Positions 9,719 through 18,632 of a stretch of DNA of 64,000 bases are shown here, in pieces. Numbering within the stretch: position 1 is the stretch's first letter; every line of letters begins with the position of its first letter. A program made the translations under genes and the position numbers. The notes beneath the pieces were generated by a model that was given only the letters and a program-made list of their open reading frames with translations, searched no databases and was not told the DNA's origin. Source of the DNA: Blautia coccoides (GTDB lineage: Bacteria; Bacillota; Clostridia; Lachnospirales; Lachnospiraceae); contig NZ_CP136422.1 in assembly GCF_034355335.1 (NCBI RefSeq), positions 4,312,501-4,376,500 on the forward strand, given 5' to 3'.

Positions 9719-11044
9719 TTATTCCGCTGATGTGATGGCGATGGATTCATCCATCTGTTTCAGATAATTATCCACATTTTTCTCACTCCAGAAACCCTGG
9801 GTCACATTATAGAGGTCAGTCACCACATTGTTGTCAATGGTGGAAGCCATCCAGTCATGTACCTGCCCGTCGGAAATAAGCTCCAGCATTGGCTGTACCC
9901 CTTCATCTTTGTGGACCACGCCTGTGATACAGGAGGGCGCGCCCTCTGCGTCACAGAAAAGCTGTGCGTTTTCCGGCTGTGCCAAAAATTCCAGGAACCT
10001 GTAAGCGCCTGCTTTTTCCTCCTCAGATGCCTTAGCTGAAATGCAGACAGCCGCATCAATACCGGATAAGGTGTTGGTTGTCTCTCTTGTGTCATTGGGT
10101 AGAGGGAAAACTCCCAGTTTCAAATCAGGATTTGCGATCATGATCGTACCGCGGGCATAGGAGCCTGTTATGCACATTGCGTACTGCCCATTGGCAAAAT
10201 TTTCATAACACTGCATGTCGGAAAGGGCAAGAGCATCCTCATTGCTGTAGTCCAGCAGGGTAAGCATTTTCTCTGCAACCAGCTTAAAGCCTTCGTCTCC
10301 TTCAATGCTGCTTTCTCCTGCAACGGTCTTCTCAATAGTCTCCACACCCTTTGGATCAAAGGCAACCGTACAGCACTGGAAGGTATGTCCTACACGGCCC
10401 GGATCCTTTCCGTGAAGACCAAGAGGAGTGACTCCTTTTTCCTTCAGGGCATCACATACACCGGTAAATTCTTCCCAGGTCTTGGGCACCTCCAGATTGT
10501 TCTCCTCAAAAATTTTCATGTTATACCATACACCCATATAATTGCGGCTGAAAGGAAGCGCATAGTATTTTCCGTCTTCCTGTTTTGTCATATCAAGAGC
10601 TGACTGCTCCACATTTCCCAAAAATTCCTGCTCAGACAGATCCTGCACATAGCCGTTTGCCACCTTCTGATGGAACTGGAGCTGTGTGGGAAAATCTGTA
10701 AAGACCACCGGTATATCACCGGATGCCACACGTGATGTAAGGACAGTGGGGGCGTCAGGCACCGTATTCATCTCGATCTTGATATCCGGATTCTGCTCAT
10801 TGAATTTGTCAATAATATTCTGGTAGCCTACCTGGGCAGCTTCCTCTGATTTCTGCTGGAAAAACTCCAGTGTCAAAACATCTTTTCCGCTGTCCTCTTT
10901 CCCTTCTGTCTTATCCTGTGAATCTTCTTTTTTATTTTCTTCCTGAGTATCCTTTGGCTCTTTCACACCGCTGCTGCAGCCTGCCAGACTGGAAACTGCC
11001 ATGGCTGCGCACAATAAAACCGCTAATTTCTTCTTCATGATCAT
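9719..11044 (-). CDS. Sugar ABC transporter substrate-binding lipoprotein
   Basis: A secreted, lipid-anchored CUT1 binding protein of about 440 residues. A Lys-rich start and hydrophobic core (KKKLAVLLCAAMAVSSL) end in lipobox LAGC, so Cys is the lipidation site. A charged Lys/Glu/Asp linker follows, then the solute-binding domain with Trp/Tyr-rich ligand regions such as GVWYNMKIFEENNLEVPKTW. The ATG at 11044 overlaps the upstream UROD-like stop codon as ATGA. A second ATG at 11038 has better spacing from GGAG and may be the real start. The ligand is unknown. Confidence 0.92.
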   Translation of the reverse strand: MIMKKKLAVLLCAAMAVSSLAGCSSGVKEPKDTQEENKKEDSQDKTEGKEDSGKDVLTLEFFQQKSEEAAQVGYQNIIDKFNEQNPDIKIEMNTVPDAPTVLTSRVASGDIPVVFTDFPTQLQFHQKVANGYVQDLSEQEFLGNVEQSALDMTKQEDGKYYALPFSRNYMGVWYNMKIFEENNLEVPKTWEEFTGVCDALKEKGVTPLGLHGKDPGRVGHTFQCCTVAFDPKGVETIEKTVAGESSIEGDEGFKLVAEKMLTLLDYSNEDALALSDMQCYENFANGQYAMCITGSYARGTIMIANPDLKLGVFPLPNDTRETTNTLSGIDAAVCISAKASEEEKAGAYRFLEFLAQPENAQLFCDAEGAPSCITGVVHKDEGVQPMLELISDGQVHDWMASTIDNNVVTDLYNVTQGFWSEKNVDNYLKQMDESIAITSAE

Positions 11045-11997
11045 TCTTCTCCTTTTTTGTATGTATGTGCTGCTTCAACTGCCTCCCGGATGTGATCAAG
11101 GCGGATTCCCTCACCCTGTATGGTGCAGTCTGCTCCGATCATGATCCCTCTGGTACCAAAACATTCCAGCACTTCGTGTACCTCTTTTCGTATCTCTTCT
11201 TTTGGTCCATGCAGAATATTTCCCTTGTTGTTCAGACCGCCGAGAATGGCGCAGGAAAAATGCTCTCTTCCCTTTTCCAGGCTATAGCCATTGTCCTTGA
11301 CCGACCAGTTTGCCAGGTCTGCGGGATAGTCATAAAACCAATCTACATGTGTACGGAACGCATATTCAGGTTCCCCGCAGATGTGAAGGATATTATATTT
11401 TTCCTCTATGTTCTCAGCTACCTGTAAAATCTGAAGATCAAAGGGGCGCACCAGATATTCCCACTCTTCTTTAGAAAATCTCCCTTCTTCTCCGAACTGC
11501 GCAGAGTAATAGATACCGTCCGCACCGGCTTCCAGATAAGCTGCCGCCCAAGCCTCAAGAGAGTCTGCCAGATTCTGAATACCTGCCCTGACTGCCTCCG
11601 GTGCCTCCTTGCTGTACTTCATGAGAACCTCATCTCCAAATGCGATGGAAGCCGCTTTGAAAGGCCCGAACATTGTCTGGAAGATCAGTACATCATCACC
11701 TGCCCTCTGTCTTATGCCCCGGATAACATCTGTCATCTTTTTCAGTTCATCACTGTCTGTTCCCCTGATGCCAATGTGATACCAGTCCTCAGCGCAGTGT
11801 ATTTCACCTGTAACCGGATATGGATAGTCCTGCATGATTTTTATGATATCCATATCGGTTTCCTCATAGAGCTTTAAATGCTCCTGGATCATCTCCTCCA
11901 CTGAAAAGTCAGGTTTATAGTGGAACCAGAAACCTGCTGGTACGAAGTCTGTTTCCTCCTGTTTCATAACTGCTTTTACACGCTGTGCCTTGTTCAT
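11041..11997 (-). CDS. Uroporphyrinogen decarboxylase-like (UROD fold) protein
   Basis: A 318-residue UROD-superfamily barrel protein. Visible family blocks are IIKIMQDYPYP, a central GADGIYYSAQFG, the cofactor-pocket-like NILHICGEP, and ILGGLNNKGNILHG near the end. True HemE is unlikely: the typical HemE N-terminus is absent and the gene opens a sugar-type ABC operon. Related proteins include corrinoid methyltransferases, but no methyltransferase partner or corrinoid protein lies nearby. The ATG at 11997 is preceded by GGGGG at 8 bases; an ATG at 12003 is too close to that site. It is translationally coupled to the binding protein gene. Confidence 0.78.
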   Translation of the reverse strand: MNKAQRVKAVMKQEETDFVPAGFWFHYKPDFSVEEMIQEHLKLYEETDMDIIKIMQDYPYPVTGEIHCAEDWYHIGIRGTDSDELKKMTDVIRGIRQRAGDDVLIFQTMFGPFKAASIAFGDEVLMKYSKEAPEAVRAGIQNLADSLEAWAAAYLEAGADGIYYSAQFGEEGRFSKEEWEYLVRPFDLQILQVAENIEEKYNILHICGEPEYAFRTHVDWFYDYPADLANWSVKDNGYSLEKGREHFSCAILGGLNNKGNILHGPKEEIRKEVHEVLECFGTRGIMIGADCTIQGEGIRLDHIREAVEAAHTYKKGEE

Positions 11998-12029
11998 TTT
12001 CATTTCCCCCTGTTGTATTTTATGCCCTC

Positions 12030-12058
12030 ATTATACCTAAGTAAAAGTCTGTAAAATA
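12030..12058 (-). promoter_or_regulatory. Probable activator-dependent promoter of the UROD/ABC operon
   Basis: A perfect -10 TATAAT lies at 12030-12035 on the minus strand, but no good -35 sits 17 bases upstream. In its place are two GTAAAA direct repeats (plus-strand 12041-12046 and 12051-12056), exactly 10 bp apart on one helix face. That layout suits an AraC-type response regulator bound at the -35 position; the regulator at 6.3 kb is the obvious candidate (inference). Confidence 0.45.
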
Positions 12059-12190
12059 GAAATTTTCTTAGATAAAATATATAATCATTTTTAGTTTTTG
12101 GCAGGTTTTTTATCTATTTCTTCCTCTCTTCTTGAATTTATGAGGTTTTCATTCTATAATTTCAACAGATTGAATCACAGGAGATGCAGA

Positions 12191-14026
12191 ATGAAACTAC
12201 AAAATTTTTCTTACAGAACCCAGATATTCTTTTCCTCGCTGCTGCTGGTCATCCTGCCGACTATTATTCTGGGCATTGCCACAGCTAACAGGACTTCCAA
12301 TGAGGTGCAGGAAGATTTCAGCCGCTCCATGGACACCATCACCACACAGGCAAACCTGACACTGGACACCCTCCTTCAGGACGCCACCAAGGTTGCGGAT
12401 CTGCACATCTTGAATAAGGATATCCGAAAGGCAATGATCACCAATTATAAGGATGATCTGCTCAGCTATTCCCAGAACAGTTATCTCTTTTCCTCTCAGC
12501 TAATACAGGCCAACCGGCTGAATTCCAATGTGACTACCTGTATGTTCAAAAACCGGTACGGCTACACCTTTGAATACAACATTCCCAATGTGAAGGACCA
12601 GTATGCCATTCTGGATCACATGGATGAGTGGGCAGAGATTGCCAGGGATTCTGATTATTACACGTATTTTGCTCCGGTACAGCAGTCCTCCACTGTCAAA
12701 AAAAGTATTCTCCCTATGGTGAAGGTCCTGTATGACAGCTTTACCTTTAAAGAGATTGGTTCCTGTTATGTGGGCATCAATTTTTCCGCAGTGGAAAATA
12801 TCGCCAATTCCGCACAGACACAGAGCAATGTTATGCTCATATACAACGCCGACGGCGGACTTGCCTACTCTTCTGATGAGGACTTTATAACAAAGGATGC
12901 CTCTGGCGATCTGAAAAAAGCTATACGAAATTTCAATCAAAGGATCACTAAGGAAAGCTCTGTGCGGACAGAAAAATTAACCGTAGGCTCTGATTCCTAT
13001 CTGATCAACGGCTGCTATAACAAGACCACCGGCTGGCATATCGTACATTTTATGAATAATTCCCTGATCACTCAGGCTTACCGGAATAACTTATATCACT
13101 ATGCAGGTATCTTTCTCCTGGCGATCTTCCTGGGTCTGATACTGGCTGTACTTCTCTCCAGGGGGCTGACCCGCTCCATTCGGCAGCTCTGTGAAAAGAT
13201 TGATTCCAGGGATACCACCAACTATAGTGATATTACTGTGGAGGGGAGGATTTCCAATCAGGAACTGCAGAAGGTGGTACACAGCTTTAACCGTTTGAAC
13301 AGCCGTCTGACCCAGAGCATACAGCAGAATTATCAAAGCTGTCTGAATGAACAGCAGATGCACATTCAGGTTCTTCAGGCACAGATCAACCATCACTTTC
13401 TCTATAATACCCTGAATGTTATAAAATCACTGGCTGATATTCATAACGTGCCTGAGATCAAGACCATTGCCATGTGTATGTCTGAGCTGCTGCGCTACAA
13501 TCTGAAGAAGGTCCCTATTGTGCTGTTAAAAGAGGAATTATTACAGATCCAGCGCTATATGACCATTTAAAACATACGGTTTCCGGGGAAATTTTCTTTT
13601 GATTATGACGTTCCCGATGAATTTCTGGGGCTTGAGATCCCTGCATTTATTCTTCAGCCTTTCGTGGAAAATGCTGTCAGCCATGGTTTTTCTGAAAAGG
13701 AAGAAAACTGTTATATCAGCATAAGCGCCAACCTGGAAGGAAACACCCTGCATTTCCTCATTGCAGACAATGGGCAGGGAATGGAAGAAAAGGAACTGAC
13801 AGAACTGGTGGATTCTCTGAATAAAGAGATTGATTTTCCTGCTGACACTGCCTCACATCATTCAATAGGCATACGGAACGTACAGCAGCGGATCCAAAGC
13901 TATTACGGAAGGGAATACGGACTCACCATTGAAAGCTTTCCCGGACAGGGTACATTGATCGACATTGCCCTTCCCTATGGGAAGAAACCTGTGATACCCT
14001 GTGTAAATCAAAAAAATACAGAATAA
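12191..14026 (+). pseudogene. LytS/YesM-type sensor histidine kinase interrupted by an in-frame TAA
   Basis: 612 codons in one frame, read from ATG 12191 (AGGAG 7 bases upstream), interrupted by TAA at codon 460 (13568-13570). Order: transmembrane segment near residues 11-30, extracellular sensor region, second transmembrane segment near 300 (GIFLLAIFLGLILAVLL), HAMP linker, then the phosphoacceptor block QAQINHHFLYNTLNVI. After the stop the same frame continues without any shift into the ATPase domain: QPFVENAVSHGF (N box) and ADNGQGM (G box), ending at 14026. A single CAA to TAA change explains it. As read, the product would have the His but no ATP-binding domain. It could also be a sequencing error. 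It is divergent from the ABC operon it probably senses for. Confidence 0.85.
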
Positions 14027-14029
14027 AAC

Positions 14030-14080
14030 ACCGGATGCATCAACGCTTCCCCAAGCATTGATGCATCCGGTTTCTATATT
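14030..14080 (+). terminator. Bidirectional terminator between kinase and phosphofructokinase genes
   Basis: Fourteen-base perfect arms (14030-14043 and 14058-14071), extended by an inner GCTT/AAGC, enclose a CCCC loop. T-rich sequence follows on the plus strand and A-rich sequence precedes it, so it serves both convergent genes. Confidence 0.85.
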
Positions 14081-14121
14081 GATATACCTTCTCTTTTCCC
14101 CAAAATCAATTGCCAGCCAGT

Positions 14122-15369
14122 TTATTTCCGTTTTACTTTTAATACCAGGTGTCTTGGCAGGCCGTTTACCATGATAGGCTGATAATCTCCCTGGATCAAC
14201 GGTTTTACATAGTCCACGAAATCTTTTGTCACATATGTGGCGTCTTTGTTCATCCAGGTTCTCGGAACCAGCTTCTCCTCGTTGGCGATCCTGTGCACGT
14301 CATAGATTCCTGTGGCACTCATGTACGGGTCATCAGACACACGGTCGATCACAACCATCTTGCCTGTATCTCCTTCGTCTGCCGCTTTGACAGCAGCACC
14401 GCCTACCATAAACGCCTCGTCAATATCCACACGGGATGCCATATGGGAAGCACTTCTCTGAAGTGTGGAGAGTTCCACGGCCCTTGTCTTGCATCCACAC
14501 TCTGCTGCCAGGAAATTGGCCAGATAGGTGGCTGTTCCCTGAAGCTGTTTGTGGCCAAAGGCATCCACATAATCTCCCACGCTGCCAAGCTCACATACAT
14601 AGCGGCCGTCAGCCAGCTTAATGCCCTCTGAGACAGCGATGACAATAGAAGATTTCTTCTTCAGCAGTTCCTTTACTTTATGTAAAAATCTCTCAATATC
14701 AAAGGAAACCTCCGGCAGATAGATCAAATCCGGACCGTCACAGTCTTCTGTCTTGGCAAGAGCTGTGGCACCGGTCAGCCATCCGGCATTACGTCCCATG
14801 ATCTCCATAATGGTGATCATATTTTTCTTATAGGTCAGACCCTGTGCATCACGGATCACCTCTTTTGTGGAGGCCCCGATATATTTGGCAGCACTTCCGA
14901 AGCCAGGTGTATGGTCTGTCAGTGCCAGATCATTATCAATGGTCTTCGGCACACCTAAAAACTTCTGGGACTGTCCCGTTAAAATCGCGTAATCAGATAA
15001 TTTTTTGATCGTATCCATGGAATCATTGCCGCCGATATAAATAAATGCATCAATATCCAGCTTGTTGAGGATTCCGAATATTTTTTCATAAATTGCCTTA
15101 TCTTCATGTATCTCCGGCATTTTAAAACGGCAGGAGCCTAAAAATGCGGACGGCGTTCTTTTCAACAGCTCAATATCCAACTCGGAATGGATCTGTGTGG
15201 AAAGGTCTACGTACTGCTCGTCTAAAAGTCCCTGAATTCCGTGAAGCATACCGTATACCTTGTCGAAGCCTCTTTCAATTGCGTTTTTATATACGCCTGC
15301 AAGACTGGAGTTGATAACGGATGTGGGTCCACCTGATTGTCCTACAATGATATTTCTTTTTTTTGCCAT
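14122..15369 (-). CDS. 6-phosphofructokinase, probably pyrophosphate-dependent
   Basis: Phosphorylates fructose 6-phosphate in glycolysis. A 415-residue PFK-family protein starting MAKKRNIIVGQSGGPTSVIN. The donor-site residues are of the PPi type: GGNDSMDT has Asp at the position of Gly104 in E. coli PFK, and PKTIDND has Lys at the position of Gly124. The fructose-phosphate block MEIMGRNAGWLTG is intact. The normally acidic first position of GGDD is Asn here. The ATG at 15369 has AAGGAGG upstream. The PPi dependence is inference from these two residues. Confidence 0.88.
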   Translation of the reverse strand: MAKKRNIIVGQSGGPTSVINSSLAGVYKNAIERGFDKVYGMLHGIQGLLDEQYVDLSTQIHSELDIELLKRTPSAFLGSCRFKMPEIHEDKAIYEKIFGILNKLDIDAFIYIGGNDSMDTIKKLSDYAILTGQSQKFLGVPKTIDNDLALTDHTPGFGSAAKYIGASTKEVIRDAQGLTYKKNMITIMEIMGRNAGWLTGATALAKTEDCDGPDLIYLPEVSFDIERFLHKVKELLKKKSSIVIAVSEGIKLADGRYVCELGSVGDYVDAFGHKQLQGTATYLANFLAAECGCKTRAVELSTLQRSASHMASRVDIDEAFMVGGAAVKAADEGDTGKMVVIDRVSDDPYMSATGIYDVHRIANEEKLVPRTWMNKDATYVTKDFVDYVKPLIQGDYQPIMVNGLPRHLVLKVKRK

Positions 15370-15409
15370 TTTGCCTCGTCCTCCTTGTATTTCATTACCA
15401 CTGACGACT

Positions 15410-15438
15410 ATTATAGCAAAAAAATCCAGAAGTGGCAA
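15410..15438 (-). promoter_or_regulatory. Promoter of the phosphofructokinase gene, inside the capA terminator
   Basis: On the minus strand TTGCCA (15433-15438), a 17-base spacer and TATAAT (15410-15415) form a near-consensus promoter. The -35 box is part of the terminator hairpin loop and inner stem of the upstream gene, and the -10 box directly follows its T-tract. Confidence 0.65.
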
Positions 15439-15455
15439 GGCCATTCTGGATTTTT
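15418..15455 (-). terminator. Intrinsic terminator after the capA-like gene
   Basis: The arms AAAAATCCAGAA (15420-15431) and TTCTGGATTTTT (15444-15455), with inner TGGC/GCCA, make a long stem followed on the minus strand by a run of seven T. Confidence 0.82.
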
Positions 15456-15508
15456 TGCATATTAATTTACATTATGTTCTTGTTTTTTTGTACTTTTTGC
15501 ACAACTCC

Positions 15509-16792
15509 TTAAATTTCGTCATCATTCCCTTTTACTTTGATCTGTTCAAAAAGCTCCTTATAGTACGAAATGGAAAACTCACCGGGGTTACGCTCATTGG
15601 CAGTATGCTGATCCGCCAATTCCTGAGTATAGTCATTCAGTTTATAAATGCCATAGGTACGGCTGTCATGATTGTAGTGCATGAGCAGAGGAATAAATTC
15701 ATGTTCCGGAATCTGTATGGCCCCGGTTTTTACATCTTTTTTGATGGTGATCTTTGCCATGGCTCCCAAAAGGCTTGGCAGATCATTCTGGGTGGAGGTG
15801 AAATTCCCCAGGGAATAGTAGACAAGCATTTTGTGCCCATCCTCCCCGGTCAGGGTTTCCATGGTCCTGATCACGTGGGGATGGGAACCGATGACAATAT
15901 CCACATCCTCCTCCAAAAACAGATCCACCCACTGCCTTGTCTGCTCATCCACATCCTGCACATATTCCTCTCCCACATGCATGACCACAATGACCACATC
16001 TGCCTCTTCTCTTGCTTTTCTTATATCCGCCCTGGCTTTTTCCTGATCAAAGACATCCACCATGTAGGACTTATCCTCGGCAAGAGGAATATCATTCAGC
16101 CCGTAAGTATAGTCAAGCATGGCAAGCTTCAGGGCTTTGCACTGCACAACCGTAGTATGCTCCGCGTCCTCCTGATCCTGGTGGATGCCCAGTATAGGAA
16201 TCTCCGGATGCTTCTCCTTCCACCATTTCATGGTATATTCGATGGAATCTGTCCCCTTATCCAAAATATGATTGGTAGCATGGGCCACCACATCAAATCC
16301 TGTGTCCACCAGCGCGTCACCGAATTCCGGGGGCGTTCCAAAGGAGGGGTAGCCGGATATATCATCACGGTTCTCCACAAATACTGTCTCCTGTGTCACC
16401 AGCGCTAAGTCTGCCGCCTCCACATCTGCTTTCACTGGCTGGTAAATGGCATCATAGTTCCAGTCTCCCGACTCCTTCATGCCGGATTCCCTCATGCCCA
16501 GATGGGCGATATTGTCACCAACTGCCAGAAAATCAATGATATTTTCTTCCTGCTCTTTCGCCAGGGCTGCTTCCTGCTGCTTCTTTTTCTCCGCAGCGGC
16601 GGCGGCTTCTTTTGCCTTTGAATATCTGACTGCAGATACCACTCCCAGGACCACACACACGAGCACAGCCGCAGCTATGATCCCTGTGCGTATAAACTTT
16701 TTCTTCAGTTCCTCCTCTCGTTTCAGTCTGAGCGCTTCCCGCTTCCTGTCCTTTTCCCTCTCTTTTTTGCGTGCTTCTTCCAATTCATCCAT
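15509..16792 (-). CDS. CapA-family metallophosphatase-like membrane protein
   Basis: A 427-residue PGA_cap/CapA-family protein with a calcineurin-like fold. A highly charged cytoplasmic N-terminus (Glu/Lys/Arg repeats, about 35 residues) precedes one membrane segment (GIIAAAVLVCVVLGVVSAV) and an Ala/Glu/Lys coiled-coil stalk; the catalytic domain then faces outward. Family motifs are FLAVGDNIAHLG at its start, ATNHILDKG, and VIGSHPHVI with YSLGNFTS near the end. CapA proteins take part in polyglutamate capsule making; many relatives have unknown roles, and no capB/capC neighbours are seen. ATG at 16792 follows GGGGAG; the frame is open to 16852. Confidence 0.85.
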   Translation of the reverse strand: MDELEEARKKEREKDRKREALRLKREEELKKKFIRTGIIAAAVLVCVVLGVVSAVRYSKAKEAAAAAEKKKQQEAALAKEQEENIIDFLAVGDNIAHLGMRESGMKESGDWNYDAIYQPVKADVEAADLALVTQETVFVENRDDISGYPSFGTPPEFGDALVDTGFDVVAHATNHILDKGTDSIEYTMKWWKEKHPEIPILGIHQDQEDAEHTTVVQCKALKLAMLDYTYGLNDIPLAEDKSYMVDVFDQEKARADIRKAREEADVVIVVMHVGEEYVQDVDEQTRQWVDLFLEEDVDIVIGSHPHVIRTMETLTGEDGHKMLVYYSLGNFTSTQNDLPSLLGAMAKITIKKDVKTGAIQIPEHEFIPLLMHYNHDSRTYGIYKLNDYTQELADQHTANERNPGEFSISYYKELFEQIKVKGNDDEI

Positions 16793-16964
16793 GTGTATCT
16801 CCCCTCGATTCCCCTTATTCTCTGCCGGAACCGGTACCGTGCTTTTCTGCAAATACCATACCGTATTCGGCAGGCTATTTCACTCCATGGAATAAAATAT
16901 ATCTTTATTATACTGTGTTCGACAGAAATTGTCTATATTTTACAGCATATAGCACCAAATTATC

Positions 16965-17106
16965 ATTACTATTCAGTCTCTCGGCTTCATAGCAGCAAAA
17001 GCATGTACACAGACTGCAAAAACCGCAGTCTGGCGCACGGCTGCCTCGGGATTGTCTTGCATTTGCAAGGCGCCGCCTCACGGGACAGTAAAAGGCTGAA
17101 TTGTGT
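16965..17106 (-). repeat. MITE-like 142-bp element, copy A
   Basis: A reverse-complement, gap-free match to the element at 40808-40949, with about 20 mismatches in 142 bases by eye (about 86% identity). Imperfect terminal inverted repeats end in TTCAGCC. Both internal hairpins are kept: GCCTTGCA/TGCAAG and CAGACTGC/GCAGTCTG. No target duplication is visible here. Its right end lies inside the PAP2 gene. Confidence 0.8.
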
Positions 17107-17758
17107 CTCCCGCATAGGAGACCAGTGAACAGTACAGCATGATCAACGCGCCGGAAAGTATGGCACCTCCTATAATATCTGTAAACCAGTGGACCCCTGA
17201 TACCATTCTTCCAGCCACAGTCACTCCTATCAGTAATACGGAAATACTGTCCGTGAACAGAATCCACCTTTTCTTTCCGGCAAGCAGATGATGAAATACC
17301 AGAATAGCTGTTCCCATAATACAGATCACTATCATTGTGTGTGAAGAGGGATAAGATGCCTCCAAGCTTTCATGGAGAATAACCGGTCTGTAATTGATAA
17401 TGAAACATTCAAACAAAAAATAAACCGCCATCACAAGAATATAATAAACGCCCAACAACAAAATGTAATAGTCAACCTTCAACAGGCTCTTTCTTCTAAC
17501 AAATTGATACCCCCCTAAAAGGGCAAACCCAACCGCAAATAATATGGCAATGACACCTAACCAATCCGTAATATGGTACCAAAAAAGGTTTACTCCAAAC
17601 AATCGGAACATGAACAGGTTCAGTGATGCCATACCGACTTCTGATCCCTTTGGCCCAATAGGTTTTACATCTACTTTTGCAGCAACAACAGTAAAAGCCG
17701 CAAACAGTAAGAATAAGGCTCCTGTTAAAATAAATTTTTTTCTGCTTTTTGTACTCAT
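17078..17758 (-). CDS. PAP2-family phosphatase, C-terminus supplied by a mobile repeat
   Basis: A 226-residue integral membrane phosphatase of the PAP2 superfamily, acting on lipid phosphates or pyrophosphates. About six membrane segments are visible. Active-site parts are INYRPVI (motif 1, without the usual upstream Lys), YPSSHTM (motif 2, catalytic His) and RMVSGVHWFTDIIGG (motif 3, nucleophile-relay His). AGAGGA precedes the ATG. The last eight or nine residues and the TGA stop fall inside MITE copy A (16965-17106), so the native C-terminus has been replaced. All catalytic motifs lie upstream, so activity may survive. Confidence 0.82.
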   Translation of the reverse strand: MSTKSRKKFILTGALFLLFAAFTVVAAKVDVKPIGPKGSEVGMASLNLFMFRLFGVNLFWYHITDWLGVIAILFAVGFALLGGYQFVRRKSLLKVDYYILLLGVYYILVMAVYFLFECFIINYRPVILHESLEASYPSSHTMIVICIMGTAILVFHHLLAGKKRWILFTDSISVLLIGVTVAGRMVSGVHWFTDIIGGAILSGALIMLYCSLVSYAGDTIQPFTVP

Positions 17759-17856
17759 GGTTTATCCTCTTTTCTCTGTGTATTGTTTTTGCAGACTGCA
17801 GTTGTATTATTGTCAGCTTTCATCGAAAAGGGCAAGAAACCAGTCGTCACAATGGG

Positions 17857-17893
17857 AAAAAGCCCTTGATACTTTTCGTATCACGGGCTTTTT
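17857..17893 (-). terminator. Intrinsic terminator after XRE regulator gene
   Basis: AAAAAGCCC-TGATAC paired with GTATCA-GGGCTTTTT around loop TTTTC, with one mismatch. T runs on both sides make it usable in both directions. Confidence 0.85.
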
Positions 17894-17907
17894 CTCTGTA
17901 TTACAGT

Positions 17908-18522
17908 CTATTTCATACTACTTTTTTTGATCAGCAAAACAACCTTTACCATAAACAGCATAAATAAGAGTACCGTTACATACGGCTCCTGTGAGGCAGC
18001 AAACACCGGTATGGTCAGTGCGTGAAGACCAATGGAACAGATACTGCAGATATGCATTTTCCTCTCATCTTTAAAATGCTGTATCCATATCTCGAAAACA
18101 CCAAACACTGCCATAGATATGAGCACAATATAATAAACGGTTCTGATGGCTGTGGGAATCGTGGTATTGGAAAGCAGTGTCACCAGACGGATATATTCCT
18201 CTTCACGCTCACCGAAAAGGGGAAGGATGAAAAAAATCACCGCGCTCAGATCTAATATACCAAATATTAACCCATAAATAGTGTTGATATTTGTCCTGTT
18301 TTCCGTTTCCGCCAAGGTTAATAATTCATCGCCGGACAGCAGATCATCAATAGAAACAGAAAATAATTTTGATATGGCTTTCAGGGATTCAATATTCGGA
18401 TACCCTTTTCCGCTCTCCCATTTAGAAACAGCCGCCCTTGACACATATAGTCTCTCAGCCAGTTGTTCCTGCGTCATATTATTTTCTTTTCTGAGATGCT
18501 GCAGTTTCTCATTGAATTCCAT
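17908..18522 (-). CDS. Membrane-anchored XRE-family transcriptional regulator
   Basis: A 204-residue protein. Residues 1-65 are a Cro/C1-type HTH (LRKENNMTQEQLAERLYVS, AVSKWESGKGYPN). The C-terminal two thirds has about four hydrophobic segments (for example GLIFGILDLSAVIFFILPL). This is a common layout in Firmicutes for small membrane-tethered regulators of adjacent membrane or transport genes. GAGGAGG lies before the ATG. The PAP2 gene follows after a terminator, so the two are probably separate units. Target and signal unknown. Confidence 0.85.
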   Translation of the reverse strand: MEFNEKLQHLRKENNMTQEQLAERLYVSRAAVSKWESGKGYPNIESLKAISKLFSVSIDDLLSGDELLTLAETENRTNINTIYGLIFGILDLSAVIFFILPLFGEREEEYIRLVTLLSNTTIPTAIRTVYYIVLISMAVFGVFEIWIQHFKDERKMHICSICSIGLHALTIPVFAASQEPYVTVLLFMLFMVKVVLLIKKSSMK

Positions 18523-18632
18523 TTCTGCCTCCTCTTATCCGTTCGGGGTGTAGTTATTCCCATATTATATACGGACAACAGAAAAATAGCAAATAAAACT
18601 GCCGTCTGAAAAACCTATGCGTAAGGCTTGCG

